In this document: positions 1 through 8,186 of the stretch, one piece after another | Numbering within the stretch: the first letter of the stretch is position 1 | Layout: each line of letters starts with the position of its first letter | The notes under the pieces: generated by a model | Database searches by the model: none | The model's input: the letters and a program-made list of their open reading frames with translations, nothing else | Told to the model about the DNA's origin: nothing | Program-made: the position numbers and the translations under genes | From: Promethearchaeota archaeon | GTDB lineage: Archaea > Asgardarchaeota > Lokiarchaeia > Sigyniarchaeales > SOKP01 | Direction of reading: 5' to 3' | DNA length: 41,299 bases | Assembly (NCBI GenBank): GCA_030603385.1 | Contig: JAUVXW010000038.1 | Location: 1-41,299, forward strand

Positions 1-131
1 CTAAAATATCTCCCATTTTAATTGAACGTCAAAATACAGCTAAAAATGAATTATCATATGACGACAGTATCGGTATTAAATATGCTAAAAAAATAATTAG
101 TCTAAAAGATTTGATTAAAATAGTTTATTAA
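1..131 (+). CDS. C-terminal end of an unknown protein (partial)
   Basis: An open frame enters from the left edge (first full codon at 3) and stops with TAA at 129-131, giving the last 42 residues of a protein cut by the window edge. The tail is rich in Lys and Ile and ends in KDLIKIVY. No motif is recognisable, so no function is offered. It runs towards the minus-strand toxin-like gene, so the two are convergent. Confidence is in the presence of a coding tail, not in its identity. Confidence 0.45.
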   Translation, partial: KISPILIERQNTAKNELSYDDSIGIKYAKKIISLKDLIKIVY

Positions 132-260
132 TTGAAAAACTTTCCAGAACTAACATACTATTTGAAAAATGCGGGACATTTCACATATTCAAATACATCT
201 GTTGCGCTAATTTCTAATTTCCGTTTAATTTTTTCCTCTACTTTTTCGTTTTTAGACAAT

Positions 261-626
261 TTATAAATTTAAGAAATCTTTTAATAGTGTTTTAATTTTG
301 ATTAAATCTTTGTCTCCGATGACACCTATGAAATTTCGGAATCTCTTGCAATCGAGAGAGCGCATCTGAAAAATCACAGCAATAGAGTCATGTTTTAGTT
401 TATTTTTTTGGCTTTTTTTAATTAAATGTGTATAGGGGAGATTGCTGGTATCTAAATTAGATTGTAATGGGATTTCCGTTATCATTTTAGCTACTGGGCT
501 ATTTGCTATAACAAGACAAGGGCGTGTTTTTTTAGTTTCATGTCCAACTGTATTGTTAATTTTTGTTGATAATTCGACTATCCAGATTTCACCAGGTTTA
601 ATATTTTGAAAATGTTTAGTCGGCAT
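261..626 (-). CDS. MazF/PemK-family toxin-like protein
   Basis: 121 residues, a normal size for the MazF/PemK/Kid family of ribosome-independent mRNA endonucleases. The N-terminal PGEIWIVEL strand, followed by a G-H-E-T-K-K-T-R-P-C-L-V-I stretch (about residues 28-40), matches the hallmark of this family, in which the Arg lies in the active site. Last gene of a three-gene minus-strand operon, 15 bp downstream of the Panacea-like gene. Assignment from motifs only. In this operon it is the probable toxin. No MazE-like antitoxin is present; the partner appears to be the upstream Panacea-like protein (inference). Confidence 0.8.
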   Translation of the reverse strand: MPTKHFQNIKPGEIWIVELSTKINNTVGHETKKTRPCLVIANSPVAKMITEIPLQSNLDTSNLPYTHLIKKSQKNKLKHDSIAVIFQMRSLDCKRFRNFIGVIGDKDLIKIKTLLKDFLNL

Positions 627-641
627 GATTCAAATTAATCT

Positions 642-1205
642 CTAGTCCTCTGCTTTATCCCATAAATCCAGTTCATCTTGGATTTCTTTAGTTAAGTATT
701 CAGGTTTAAACTTCAATTTCTTTACGATATTGATGGCAATTGTAATGATTTTAGCACTAATAAATGGCTTCTCATCTTTAGTTTTTTCAAAGAGATCATC
801 ATCTAAAAAATAATCATTATAATGTTTTATGTAGTAGGCTGTTGAGACGGCTTCTAGTAAATCTGCCTGGTTATATTTATTTAACGGATGCTCTAATACT
901 ACATTATTTATTTTACCGACAATTTCTTGTTCATTCGGCGTTAAATGATAACTGGTTTCTAAAGCAGCTATTGATTCATTATTATCATAATAATCAGCAG
1001 TTAAACTAGGTGAATAAGGGCCATTTTTATAAAGGCTGAAGTTATAGCTCCTCAAATTAATGCCTAATATTTTGCTTAAGAATATGATTTTTTGAATTAT
1101 AAGTCGAGTCTGGAAGTTTTTTGCTGGTTTCGGGTTTTTCATCTCTATATTACAATTACTTAAGATAGCAATAGCTTTAAGAAAATCAGGATTTATTTTG
1201 CTCAT
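642..1205 (-). CDS. Panacea/SocA (YwgA)-like protein, probable antitoxin
   Basis: 187 residues. The segment with RLIIQKIIFLSKILGI (about 34-49), then YNFSLYKNGPYSPSLTADYY (about 54-73), fits the YwgA/SocA 'Panacea' domain, where an R/K-L-x-x-Q-K helix precedes a Y-x-F-x-x-Y-x-x-G-P-Y-S motif. In bacteria and phages Panacea proteins are known to neutralise many unrelated toxins. Its start overlaps the 3' end of the upstream winged-helix gene by 20 bp, and the MazF-like gene follows after 15 bp, so the three are co-transcribed and probably translationally coupled. Antitoxin role is inferred from position and domain. A stand-alone YwgA-like protein of unknown role is the alternative. Confidence 0.65.
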   Translation of the reverse strand: MSKINPDFLKAIAILSNCNIEMKNPKPAKNFQTRLIIQKIIFLSKILGINLRSYNFSLYKNGPYSPSLTADYYDNNESIAALETSYHLTPNEQEIVGKINNVVLEHPLNKYNQADLLEAVSTAYYIKHYNDYFLDDDLFEKTKDEKPFISAKIITIAINIVKKLKFKPEYLTKEIQDELDLWDKAED

Positions 1206-1545
1206 TATACATTCCCTCCACTTCTTTTACATTTTCCACCCATCTAATTATTTTTTTAAGTTCATTTTTACCTGAATCTTCAATCATATAGATATGCATA
1301 TCCTTTTGATCAAGTCGTATAGGAATCCTTTTGATAAATCCGATTTCCTGTAGAAAATCAAGATTTGATTTTAGTTTTCCATCTGATATGTTTAGCATGT
1401 TTTTTAATTCACGGAATTGAAGCCCATCTTTATTGAACCACATTAAGGTTAGTAATATACAGCGAGTTAATGTAAATACTTTAGAATTTATCTTTTTAGA
1501 GTTTTCAACGACATCTCTTATTATATTTTTAGGATCTTTTTCCAT
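1186..1545 (-). CDS. Winged-helix transcriptional regulator
   Basis: 119 residues. The middle (about 38-80) reads as a winged helix: LQFRELKNMLNISDGKLKSN as helix-turn-helix, then a conserved L-D-F-L-x-E-I-G-F-I-K-R, and a beta wing containing MHIYMIEDSGKNELKK. This fits the ArsR/MarR-like HTH regulators common in archaea. First gene of the operon, with the promoter region shared with the divergent gene at 1676. Its likely role is autoregulation of the toxin-antitoxin-like operon. Two related sequences in the divergent intergenic DNA (1593-1613 and 1654-1670) are candidate binding sites. Confidence 0.75.
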   Translation of the reverse strand: MEKDPKNIIRDVVENSKKINSKVFTLTRCILLTLMWFNKDGLQFRELKNMLNISDGKLKSNLDFLQEIGFIKRIPIRLDQKDMHIYMIEDSGKNELKKIIRWVENVKEVEGMYNEQNKS

Positions 1546-1592
1546 TTTTCTACAATATATAGATATAATTAAATTATTTAAACTATTTGTTT

Positions 1593-1670
1593 AACTTTGA
1601 AAATAAAAGTGAAATCCAAAGTTATATAAATAATAATTCTTTATTTTAAATTAAACTTTGAAAAAGTGAA
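1593..1670. promoter_or_regulatory. Divergent control region with paired direct repeats
   Basis: Between the winged-helix gene and the plus-strand gene at 1676, the motif AACTTTGAAAA followed by AAGTGAA occurs twice: 1593-1613 (four extra bases inside) and 1654-1670. A TATA-like TTATATAAAT lies between them at 1622-1631, placed for the plus-strand gene. An inverted half, CCAAAGTTA, is at 1616-1624. Repeats flanking a TATA box in a divergent promoter suggest an operator, most simply for the neighbouring regulator. Pattern is seen; binding is inferred. Confidence 0.4.
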
Positions 1671-1675
1671 TTAAT

Positions 1676-1969
1676 ATGGGTACACATCAAAATAAAAACG
1701 CTATAAGAAAAATTGAAAGGCGATTAGGTGTAAAAGAAAGGACTCAAGGTGTTGATTTCGTAGTTGGCGGTAATGCTTATGAATTTGCAGAAACTAAAGA
1801 GGATATTAGCGAATCGATTGGACAATTAAATAGAAGTAGGGTACCTAATTCAAAAAAACTAATTGTACCAAATAATTTAGAGATTTTTGCTAAAGAGGCA
1901 GTAAAAAGAACTGGAATTGGGATTGAAAACATCTCAGGCAAAATATTGAAAAAATCTAGGAAAAAATAG
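1676..1969 (+). CDS. Small hypothetical protein, possible nuclease-fold remnant
   Basis: 97 residues with a very basic C-terminus (GKILKKSRKK). The core reads DFVVGGNAYEFAETKEDISE, then SIGQLNRSR, then KKLIVPNN. The order beta strand, acidic residue, E-x-K-like (AETK), helix with GQLNR, strand with VP is reminiscent of small PD-(D/E)XK-type nuclease cores, but the motif is not clean and I do not assign it. Start ATG at 1676 follows an A-rich leader with a TATA-like element about 50 bp upstream. Divergent from the toxin-antitoxin-like operon. Confidence 0.5.
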   Translation: MGTHQNKNAIRKIERRLGVKERTQGVDFVVGGNAYEFAETKEDISESIGQLNRSRVPNSKKLIVPNNLEIFAKEAVKRTGIGIENISGKILKKSRKK

Positions 1970-2010
1970 AGATTAAAAATGAATCATAATCAACTAGTAT
2001 AGAAATGTAG

Positions 2011-2280
2011 ATTACTATATTCAATTTTTTAGAGAGATACAATGGACTTAGCAAATTCTCGTTTGAAAACAATCAAAAGATTATTCGCAGTTTCAGGAAA
2101 TTGTTGTTATTTTATGATGGCATCGACACGCCTTCTGAGGATGATAAAAGCGATATTAAAAGTTTAGATGGAGGGGATGATGAGCAAAGCAATGATTATG
2201 ATGGTGTAGATGATCCTCAAGAAAGTGTAGTTAAGGATTATGATAAGATAGATGAGAGCTATGGTGAGGGGGGTTTATGA
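2011..2280 (+). pseudogene. Decayed acidic DYDGID-repeat protein (copy A)
   Basis: An open frame follows a TAG at 2008-2010 and has no ATG, GTG or TTG in a sensible place. From about 2111 it encodes YDGID, then SEDDKSDIKS, GGDDEQSNDYDGVDDPQE and DYDKIDESYGEGG, almost the same as the C-terminal half of the protein at 39721-40128. The missing start and the fact that only the C-terminal half matches copy B indicate a broken gene. It ends in ATGA overlap with the ATPase fragment at 2277, preserving the order acidic protein then ATPase seen at 40.1 kb. Confidence 0.6.
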
Positions 2281-2394
2281 AGGATGATATATTGTTTTGA
2301 CAATCTCGAATTAAGTTAATCCAAGCTCCAGAACCATTTATCCCTCAATAATTGTACTTAACGAAATATAAATAATAATTAAATAAAATTCTTG
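2111..2394 (+). repeat. 284-bp direct repeat, left copy
   Basis: This block (tail of the acidic gene, ATPase stump, and the AT-rich DNA TAATTGTACTTAACGAAATA after it) is repeated in the same orientation at 39952-40234 with scattered mismatches. Similarity continues past the coding fragments into non-coding DNA, so the two copies arose by duplication of an already truncated locus rather than by independent decay. Confidence 0.75.
2277..2351 (+). pseudogene. N-terminal fragment of a HerA-like ATPase (copy A)
   Basis: ATG at 2277 begins MKDDILF, then TGA at 2298-2300, then in the same frame QSRIKLIQAPEPFIPQ and TAA. This matches the N-terminus of the intact ATPase at 4137 (residues 7-24, FWQTRIRLIQAPEPFIPQ). 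The fragment carries an in-frame stop (Trp to TGA) and is cut exactly after FIPQ, the same point as the fragment at 40118-40192. It is therefore a dead remnant. Confidence 0.75.
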
Positions 2395-2408
2395 ATCGAA
2401 ATATGTAG

Positions 2409-2534
2409 ATGTGTTGTCTTGGAAAAACTTCTATTTTAATAGTTCTCTCTGAATTGAAAGAATCTTACGAAAACGAGACTTCTCCGCCAAATGATCTCAA
2501 AATTTTTTTAAAGAAACAGATCACTAGCGACTAG
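2409..2534 (+). pseudogene. Short reading frame resembling a P-loop NTPase stump
   Basis: 41 codons from ATG at 2409 to TAG at 2532-2534. It begins MCCLGKTSILIVLSELKES, which resembles the phosphate-binding loop and following helix of small GTPases or AAA-type proteins (L-x-x-x-GKTSI-L), but the first glycine is missing and nothing follows. Lies directly after copy A of the decayed ATPase locus. Most likely a gene remnant. Chance similarity is possible. Confidence 0.3.
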
Positions 2535-2579
2535 TTAAAAATAAATAATCATTTCTCTTATAAGATATTAAATTACAGT

Positions 2580-3194
2580 TTGAGTAGAGTTCTAATGACT
2601 CTTTTTAAGGAATTATTTAGAAATAATTTAATTAAAGTTTTTGTAGGTATTTTTATAACATTAATAGCCTTGATTTTTGTTCTAGTGGGGTTTCATTTAG
2701 CAAAACGGTTAGATGTAGGGATTTTTTCGGCATATATCGCCGCTGTGAATAATTTTGTTGCTATAATTGCAAGTTTGATAGCACTTTCTATTCCCTTTGT
2801 TATGAAGGGAGTCGAGAGGAAGAAAGAAGCAGAATCTGAAGAACGTTCATTAAAAATGATCATAAAAAGACTAGAGGATTACTTAAACTTGCCTGTAAGA
2901 CCTGAAGATGAGACAAGACGACCCTCTAAAAATATGCCCTATTTTTTATCCTTATCTAATAACAACCCAAACCTACTTTTACAGCTTGGGATCGAAGTCG
3001 AACCAATCTCAGATCGTAGCTTTGGTACTTACACCAGATTGCATATAATAGACAAGTATAGATTATCGATTGAGATTGAAGGTTTAAGATTAGAAAAAAA
3101 AGAGGGTTATGGTCAGTTTACTGATATTTCCGCAGAACAGGGAATTTCACAGAAAATCATAAAAGAAATAAAAGAAAACCGAAAAAAAATATAG
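2580..3194 (+). CDS. Two-helix membrane protein of unknown function
   Basis: 204 residues from TTG at 2580; the first ATG is codon 6 (2595), an equally plausible start. Two hydrophobic segments, about 18-40 (VFVGIFITLIALIFVLVGF) and 50-75 (AYIAAVNNFVAIIASLIAL), form a hairpin. A charged, probably cytoplasmic domain follows, with an E/K-rich stretch (about 80-100) and a beta-rich C-terminus. No family recognised. Single gene, convergent with the gene at 3248-3904. Confidence 0.6.
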   Translation: MSRVLMTLFKELFRNNLIKVFVGIFITLIALIFVLVGFHLAKRLDVGIFSAYIAAVNNFVAIIASLIALSIPFVMKGVERKKEAESEERSLKMIIKRLEDYLNLPVRPEDETRRPSKNMPYFLSLSNNNPNLLLQLGIEVEPISDRSFGTYTRLHIIDKYRLSIEIEGLRLEKKEGYGQFTDISAEQGISQKIIKEIKENRKKI

Positions 3195-3247
3195 TATAAC
3201 TCTCTAATAAATATTTCGATTACCTGAAATTGAAAAAAAGAGATAAT

Positions 3248-3904
3248 TTAGGAATATAGTATAGGTAAGGATACTTCCATTATAGGTAATGTACTATTCA
3301 ACCCTCCAATAAATTTAAGATTATCGCTGTTCTCTTTGATTGATTCGATAAACATCTCGTATGGGTTTTTTTTCTTCCAAGATTGATTGGCTATCTCCAT
3401 TATATTAAATAGAGTCTCTTCAACAAGTATCTCTGAACTGCAATCTACTAAATCGAAAACTTCATATCTTAATTCATGCTCCTTTTCGAGGGTTTTCTCA
3501 ATTTGGGGAAAAGTAATCGCTGGAAGATTTACACGATTATTTAGCATTGTTTCTATGCTTTTTTTAAATTTATGAACTCTTGCCATTATTTCTTCTCTAT
3601 CAGAATCACTTTTATAGAAGCGAATCATCTCCCTTAACCTGTACTGTGCCTTTGAATTCAAAGCTTCATATCTCTTGATATCCCTTGCCAACCAACTATC
3701 AGTTGGTTTACCAACAGCAAATATTAATAAGTGATTTACACCAGTTTTTATGTCAAGATTTACCCAGTGTTTTGAAATGTAGTTATTTAGGTGTTCGCAT
3801 TTTATACTATCTTCTGACAATATTTGACAGGTATATCCCTCCCATCTGCTAATCCTCTCAGCCATCAATTTTAACCAATCATTGGTATAACCATTAACAT
3901 CCAT
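3248..3904 (-). CDS. Hypothetical protein
   Basis: 218 residues, soluble by composition. The N-terminal half (WEGYTCQILSEDSIKCEH, LDIKTGVNHLLIFAVG) looks like an alpha/beta fold; the centre has a charged helical stretch (about 80-130); the C-terminus is helical. No catalytic motif is clear. Divergent from the HerA-like ATPase gene at 4137, with a 230-bp AT-rich gap between them that shows no other gene. Real gene by length and codon structure; function unknown. Confidence 0.55.
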   Translation of the reverse strand: MDVNGYTNDWLKLMAERISRWEGYTCQILSEDSIKCEHLNNYISKHWVNLDIKTGVNHLLIFAVGKPTDSWLARDIKRYEALNSKAQYRLREMIRFYKSDSDREEIMARVHKFKKSIETMLNNRVNLPAITFPQIEKTLEKEHELRYEVFDLVDCSSEILVEETLFNIMEIANQSWKKKNPYEMFIESIKENSDNLKFIGGLNSTLPIMEVSLPILYS

Positions 3905-4136
3905 TAAAATCCAATCCTCCCAGTTTTTCGATATTTGATCTCATAAAAGACACTTTTAGGTCATTGGAGATTTTACAAATATTTATAAAAAATATTGAAA
4001 TTAAAATAAAGGCAAATACCATGATATTTAAATTTTACAAAAGTATCAAAATCTCTGGTTTTTTATAGAGGTATTAAGAATCAATTATAATCTTTAGTCT
4101 AATTTAATCATTATATCTTGTAAGAAGAAATTAAAA

Positions 4137-6077
4137 ATGGGAGAAGACGCGTTATTTTGGCAAACTCGAATTAGGTTAATCCAGGCTCCAGAACCATTTA
4201 TCCCTCAACCTACACCTGAGAATGCGGTTCCTTTTTATCAGAAGCATGAGGATATTAGGTCTTTTTTATATGATCCTTTTGGCGAAGATCCTCCTGGCAC
4301 ATATGGTCTCGAATTAAGAGCCAACGAGAATGTAGAAGTTGTTTTTTTTACGAGAGCAGAATCTCGAAATGCTGCAATCCAATTAGGTTATGCGTGGCTT
4401 ACGAATTTGAAGTACAAGTTTATAGGGTTAGATGGAGTAGTCGAAGCAGAACCAATTAAACAAGATCCTCAAGAAATCCAAAAGAATAACCATTTATTAG
4501 AAATTGAACTTCCAAGGGGATTCATTAAGAATAAGATCAACATAGTTGAGAGGTTTATTAATGCGTTTTATAGTATGAAGGATCGTGAGGTCCAATTGTT
4601 TATATTGTGGCGAAGAGAACCTCGTTCAGAGAAGTCTCAAGAGCAATCTAATTTATTCAATTTAAGAGTTATCGTAAGATATTGTTTTGAAGGTTCCAAT
4701 ACGGATGAGGAGCTGAAACTCAAAGGGATTTTACAATTTTTAGCAATGGATATAGAAAACCAGATGGGTGACCGTGCTAGGGTTATTAATCCTTCTGTTA
4801 TCTCACATAGAGAAATATTAGAAGGAAATGTTTTCAAAAACAAAGAAGAGTCCTTGAGAACTTTCGTTCAAGAAGATGTGAATTTTGATTTTCCTGAAAA
4901 TCTGCCTCTGCCAAAGCTACCTATTTTGAAAAATGAAAATGTGAGATATATAGATATTAACAGTGAGTTTAAGAATAGGGCAATCACTGTAGGAAAGCAT
5001 ATTAAAAATGGTGTTATAACGGAGCATGAGACATTTGTACCAATAAATAAACTTCCTCAAGATTTAGCTATTTTTGGGAAATCTGGTAGTGGCAAGACAT
5101 ATTTTCTTGCTCGATTTATAGATGAACTTTCGAATAAATCCAAAAATGTAGGCATTTTAGTTCTGAATGTTGCGAAAGAATCTCAAGAAATATTCTACCG
5201 CGATTTCAAAAAGGTGAAATATTCCGACGAGGATTTTCATATACCTTATTTTATTGACGCCGAGAAAGAAACCTTAAAAAAACGATTGCAGGAAACTGCT
5301 ACATATATTTGTGCTTCATTAGGTTTAAAAAATGTATTCGAAAAAATTATTTATCGTACAGAAGTAGGTTTTTTTGAATTAAAAGGTCAGCTACCGGAAT
5401 TTTTTATAGCTTTACTAAGGGGTGTGGAGACTTATATTAGAAATAACCCTTATGGTCCCGAAGAACAGGCTAATTTATTACAAGTTTTTAGGAATCGAAT
5501 GAATACTTTTGATGAAGATAAAGTTCAAGATGTATTGAAAATCACTGAGAGTTTACCGAATTGGGTTAAGGATTGGTTGAGTGGAAAAAATATTTTCCTT
5601 GATTTATCAATGTGTAGCAAATTCGTAAAAATGCTTATTGTAAATGCGATTCTTCAGCTTATAAGAACAGTTACAAAAGACAGTGAAGCAGAGGAGTTAA
5701 AATATCTCATTGTAATTGATGAGGCTCATGCTATTTTGGAAAAACCTATTACTACCAACAGCGATGACGCTGACTTTATCATGAAAGAACAAATGGCAAA
5801 AATATTCTCAGAGTTATTAAAAGAATATCGGAGCCGAGGGGCTGGATTTGTTATTGCTGATCAATCTCCCGCGCGTTTATTTGATGATGTTGTATCTCAA
5901 CCAAGTATAAAAATTATTTTTAGGGAAGATTACCCTAATAATCTTCTTTTTTCAGAAGATCCATTTGAACGGCAAATATTTACACAATTACCAAATAGGC
6001 TAGCATTAGTAATCAATGGGGCAACTGGTGAAAAATATATTATCAAAACAATAAATTATAGATTATCAAGGAAATAA
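4137..6077 (+). CDS. HerA/FtsK-superfamily ATPase (DUF87-like)
   Basis: 646 residues. Residues 1-300 form an N-terminal domain opening with FWQTRIRLIQAPEPFIPQ. The ATPase core has Walker A GKSGSGKT at 314-321 and Walker B LIVIDEAH at 524-531, followed by a RSRGAGFVIADQSP segment typical of HerA/VirB4-type hexameric pumps that move DNA or protein. No membrane segment, so probably cytoplasmic. Intact member of a family with three fragments in this window (2277, 23.6 kb, 40118). In the fragments it lies downstream of an acidic DYDGID-repeat gene, which is absent here. A defence or DNA-translocation role is inferred from fold and setting. Confidence 0.85.
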   Translation: MGEDALFWQTRIRLIQAPEPFIPQPTPENAVPFYQKHEDIRSFLYDPFGEDPPGTYGLELRANENVEVVFFTRAESRNAAIQLGYAWLTNLKYKFIGLDGVVEAEPIKQDPQEIQKNNHLLEIELPRGFIKNKINIVERFINAFYSMKDREVQLFILWRREPRSEKSQEQSNLFNLRVIVRYCFEGSNTDEELKLKGILQFLAMDIENQMGDRARVINPSVISHREILEGNVFKNKEESLRTFVQEDVNFDFPENLPLPKLPILKNENVRYIDINSEFKNRAITVGKHIKNGVITEHETFVPINKLPQDLAIFGKSGSGKTYFLARFIDELSNKSKNVGILVLNVAKESQEIFYRDFKKVKYSDEDFHIPYFIDAEKETLKKRLQETATYICASLGLKNVFEKIIYRTEVGFFELKGQLPEFFIALLRGVETYIRNNPYGPEEQANLLQVFRNRMNTFDEDKVQDVLKITESLPNWVKDWLSGKNIFLDLSMCSKFVKMLIVNAILQLIRTVTKDSEAEELKYLIVIDEAHAILEKPITTNSDDADFIMKEQMAKIFSELLKEYRSRGAGFVIADQSPARLFDDVVSQPSIKIIFREDYPNNLLFSEDPFERQIFTQLPNRLALVINGATGEKYIIKTINYRLSRK

Positions 6078-6235
6078 TTCAAAATCTGGGATTTATATAA
6101 AACTCAAACAGGCTAATTTAATAAAGTAATTATTAATATGGTTTCTTGTAAATTCTTTCTTATGATTTTACTATGAATTGAGCCTTCCGAATATATTTTA
6201 CAACTGTTTTTATAAAACACCCTACTTCATAAGAT

Positions 6236-7615
6236 TTAAAAATTATCTAGAGAGATTTGTTTTTCAATTTTATTTATTTTAATATTTAACAATTTAAACT
6301 TCTCTTTTAGTGATTCAATTTCATAAATTTTTTCCCAACTAGGAAAAGCTACTAAGTTAAGTTTTAGTTTATCATCAATAGAATTCTTAATTATATTTTT
6401 GAAAGCTAATCCACTTATTACAGCTAAATATATAGAATTTGGTTCCTTTTCTTTTAAAATCTCATTCTCAAAAACAATTCTTTTTACCCAAAAATCAGCT
6501 TGTTTCAAACTTTTTGCATAGATTAATCTTAAGATTAGGTTATAACTATTATTCAGATGAACCACTAATTCAAATCTATGAATTTTATTATTTTTATCTT
6601 TTAATCGGTAATTAATATCAATTAAATCTTCTGAAACCCTTAAGTCGTTAACAAGGAGATTCTTAATTGTTTCTTTCATTAAAAAAGCATTACTTAATTT
6701 GTTTTTAGGGATTTCTTTATAGTAATAGTTTTCTAATTTTGAGTGTATTAGTTTAATGTCATTGACCCAAATTTCATCAAGATTTTCTGAATAAATATAC
6801 GAATTAAAAAATCTATCTACACTATCGTCGTCTCTCATTAATTGTAATCTCTTTTCAATAGCATTTACGTTTAGTGAGTCAATTTCAATTGAAATCGAAT
6901 TTCTCTTTAACTGTTTAGCAACAATAGCAGTCACTCCCGTTCCAGCAAATGGATCTATGATAAAATCACCAACATTGGAGGAAGCTAGTATAATTCTAGA
7001 TAATAATTCGATTGGTGACTGTTGTTTATGAAATCTCTCTCCTTTTTTTGTAAAAAGTTCATTGTTCTTCATTCTAATGGCTTCTCCTCCTGCAAAATAT
7101 CCTGATGTTAACTCTCGAATATCATCCCATATATCAGTTAAATACATACCTGTTTCTCTCTCATGTTCATGCATAGCTAACAATGGAGGTTCATATCTTA
7201 AGTTATTAAATCTCAAAGGCTTATTTCCTTTAGTAAAGAAGGCAATAATTTGATATTTTTTACTGAACCTAATTTTAGAAGGAATCGCAGAGGTTAATTT
7301 ATTCCAAATTATTAGGTTTTGAAAATTCCACCCCGTTTTTCTTAAAGTCCTTAATACATATTCAGTGTTTTTTTCTCTTTGCATGAAATAGATAGCGCCT
7401 CCATCAACTGTGAGAGTATATATCTTCTTAATTACATTTTCCATCCAATTCCAGTATTCTTCCTCAGGCATACTATCCATATGACTATTGTATTTTTTTC
7501 CTTGATTAAATGGGGGATCTAAAAATGTTAAGTGAATCCCTTTAAAATATTCTTTTTCTCTTAAAGTTGGGAGTATTTCTTCACACTCTCCTTTAATAAC
7601 TTCAGTAATCATCAT
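6236..7615 (-). CDS. DNA methyltransferase, DPPF class (N6-adenine/N4-cytosine)
   Basis: 459 residues. Motif IV LDPPFNQG lies at 32-39, before motif I DPFAGTG at 221-227; this order is that of beta-class amino-methyltransferases, most often N6-adenine. SAM is the methyl donor and DNA the substrate. About 170 residues beyond the catalytic domain (from about 285) form an extra C-terminal domain that I do not recognise, with strands such as RFELVVHLNNSYNLILRLIY; it could be a recognition or nuclease domain. Follows the ribbon-helix-helix gene by 19 bp in the same operon and faces away from a PLD nuclease gene, forming an RM locus. Confidence 0.85.
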   Translation of the reverse strand: MMITEVIKGECEEILPTLREKEYFKGIHLTFLDPPFNQGKKYNSHMDSMPEEEYWNWMENVIKKIYTLTVDGGAIYFMQREKNTEYVLRTLRKTGWNFQNLIIWNKLTSAIPSKIRFSKKYQIIAFFTKGNKPLRFNNLRYEPPLLAMHEHERETGMYLTDIWDDIRELTSGYFAGGEAIRMKNNELFTKKGERFHKQQSPIELLSRIILASSNVGDFIIDPFAGTGVTAIVAKQLKRNSISIEIDSLNVNAIEKRLQLMRDDDSVDRFFNSYIYSENLDEIWVNDIKLIHSKLENYYYKEIPKNKLSNAFLMKETIKNLLVNDLRVSEDLIDINYRLKDKNNKIHRFELVVHLNNSYNLILRLIYAKSLKQADFWVKRIVFENEILKEKEPNSIYLAVISGLAFKNIIKNSIDDKLKLNLVAFPSWEKIYEIESLKEKFKLLNIKINKIEKQISLDNF

Positions 7616-7634
7616 TATTGCTCGTTTTAAATTT

Positions 7635-7829
7635 TTAATTAATTTCTTTACTATTTTTTTTTATTTTCATTTTAGTCATATCTGTTACAAAGGATTTCTC
7701 TGCTAGCCAGGCTAATACAATATTTCTAACAATGTCAGCATCATTATCACCCAACTCCCCTCTTAAGTTTTCAATCATATTCCATTGTTTTTCTGTAAAA
7801 GAAACTTGTACTCTTTTAGACTTTACCAT
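7635..7829 (-). CDS. Ribbon-helix-helix regulator of the RM locus
   Basis: 64 residues. KRVQVSFTEKQWNMIENL followed by DNDADIVRNIVLAWLAEKSF fits a CopG/Arc-type fold: a short basic beta strand (about 5-11) and two helices. Such proteins bind DNA as dimers, often at direct repeats one helical turn apart. The gene heads the methyltransferase operon, and a pair of 7-bp repeats with 11-bp spacing begins 12 bp upstream of its start (7841-7858), so autorepression is likely. It probably also controls the divergent nuclease gene and, through the duplicated control region, the second RM locus (inference). Confidence 0.75.
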   Translation of the reverse strand: MVKSKRVQVSFTEKQWNMIENLRGELGDNDADIVRNIVLAWLAEKSFVTDMTKMKIKKNSKEIN

Positions 7830-7840
7830 TTTGTATTCAA

Positions 7841-8058
7841 ATTGTGTTTGGTTTGTGTATCAATATAATTTGTTAATACTTATATAATATATACTTCCAT
7901 TCTGTAATAAAAATTATTATTAACATACTATTTTATTAGTAATATTTAAAGCAAAATTCTGGAAGAGCTTATAGATTTTTCTTTTTCATTGTATCTGATT
8001 TGTGTATGATTTGTGTCTATAAAGACTCATTCTAAACAACATAAAAAGGTTTATTTTC
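7841..8058. promoter_or_regulatory. 218-bp RM control region, copy 1
   Basis: Intergenic DNA between the regulator-methyltransferase operon and the PLD nuclease gene. It carries two operator-like pairs of the form TTTGTGT-N4-TTTGTGT (first T is A in one half): 7841-7858 and 7999-8016. The second abuts a TATA-like CTATAAAG (8017-8024) pointing towards the nuclease gene. The whole block is repeated at 9868-10084 with few differences, including the core AATAAAAATTATTATTAACA. The layout suggests one regulator controlling both divergent promoters. Confidence 0.65.
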
Positions 8059-8186
8059 AATAAATACAAATATAGGCATAATTCCGTTATCAATTTTTTT
8101 TCCTTTTCAGATCTGATAAAATAGAGCATTATTAAACAATACTCCGAATTTAAAGCCAAGAACAAGTTGAAAATTGTAAAATTATC

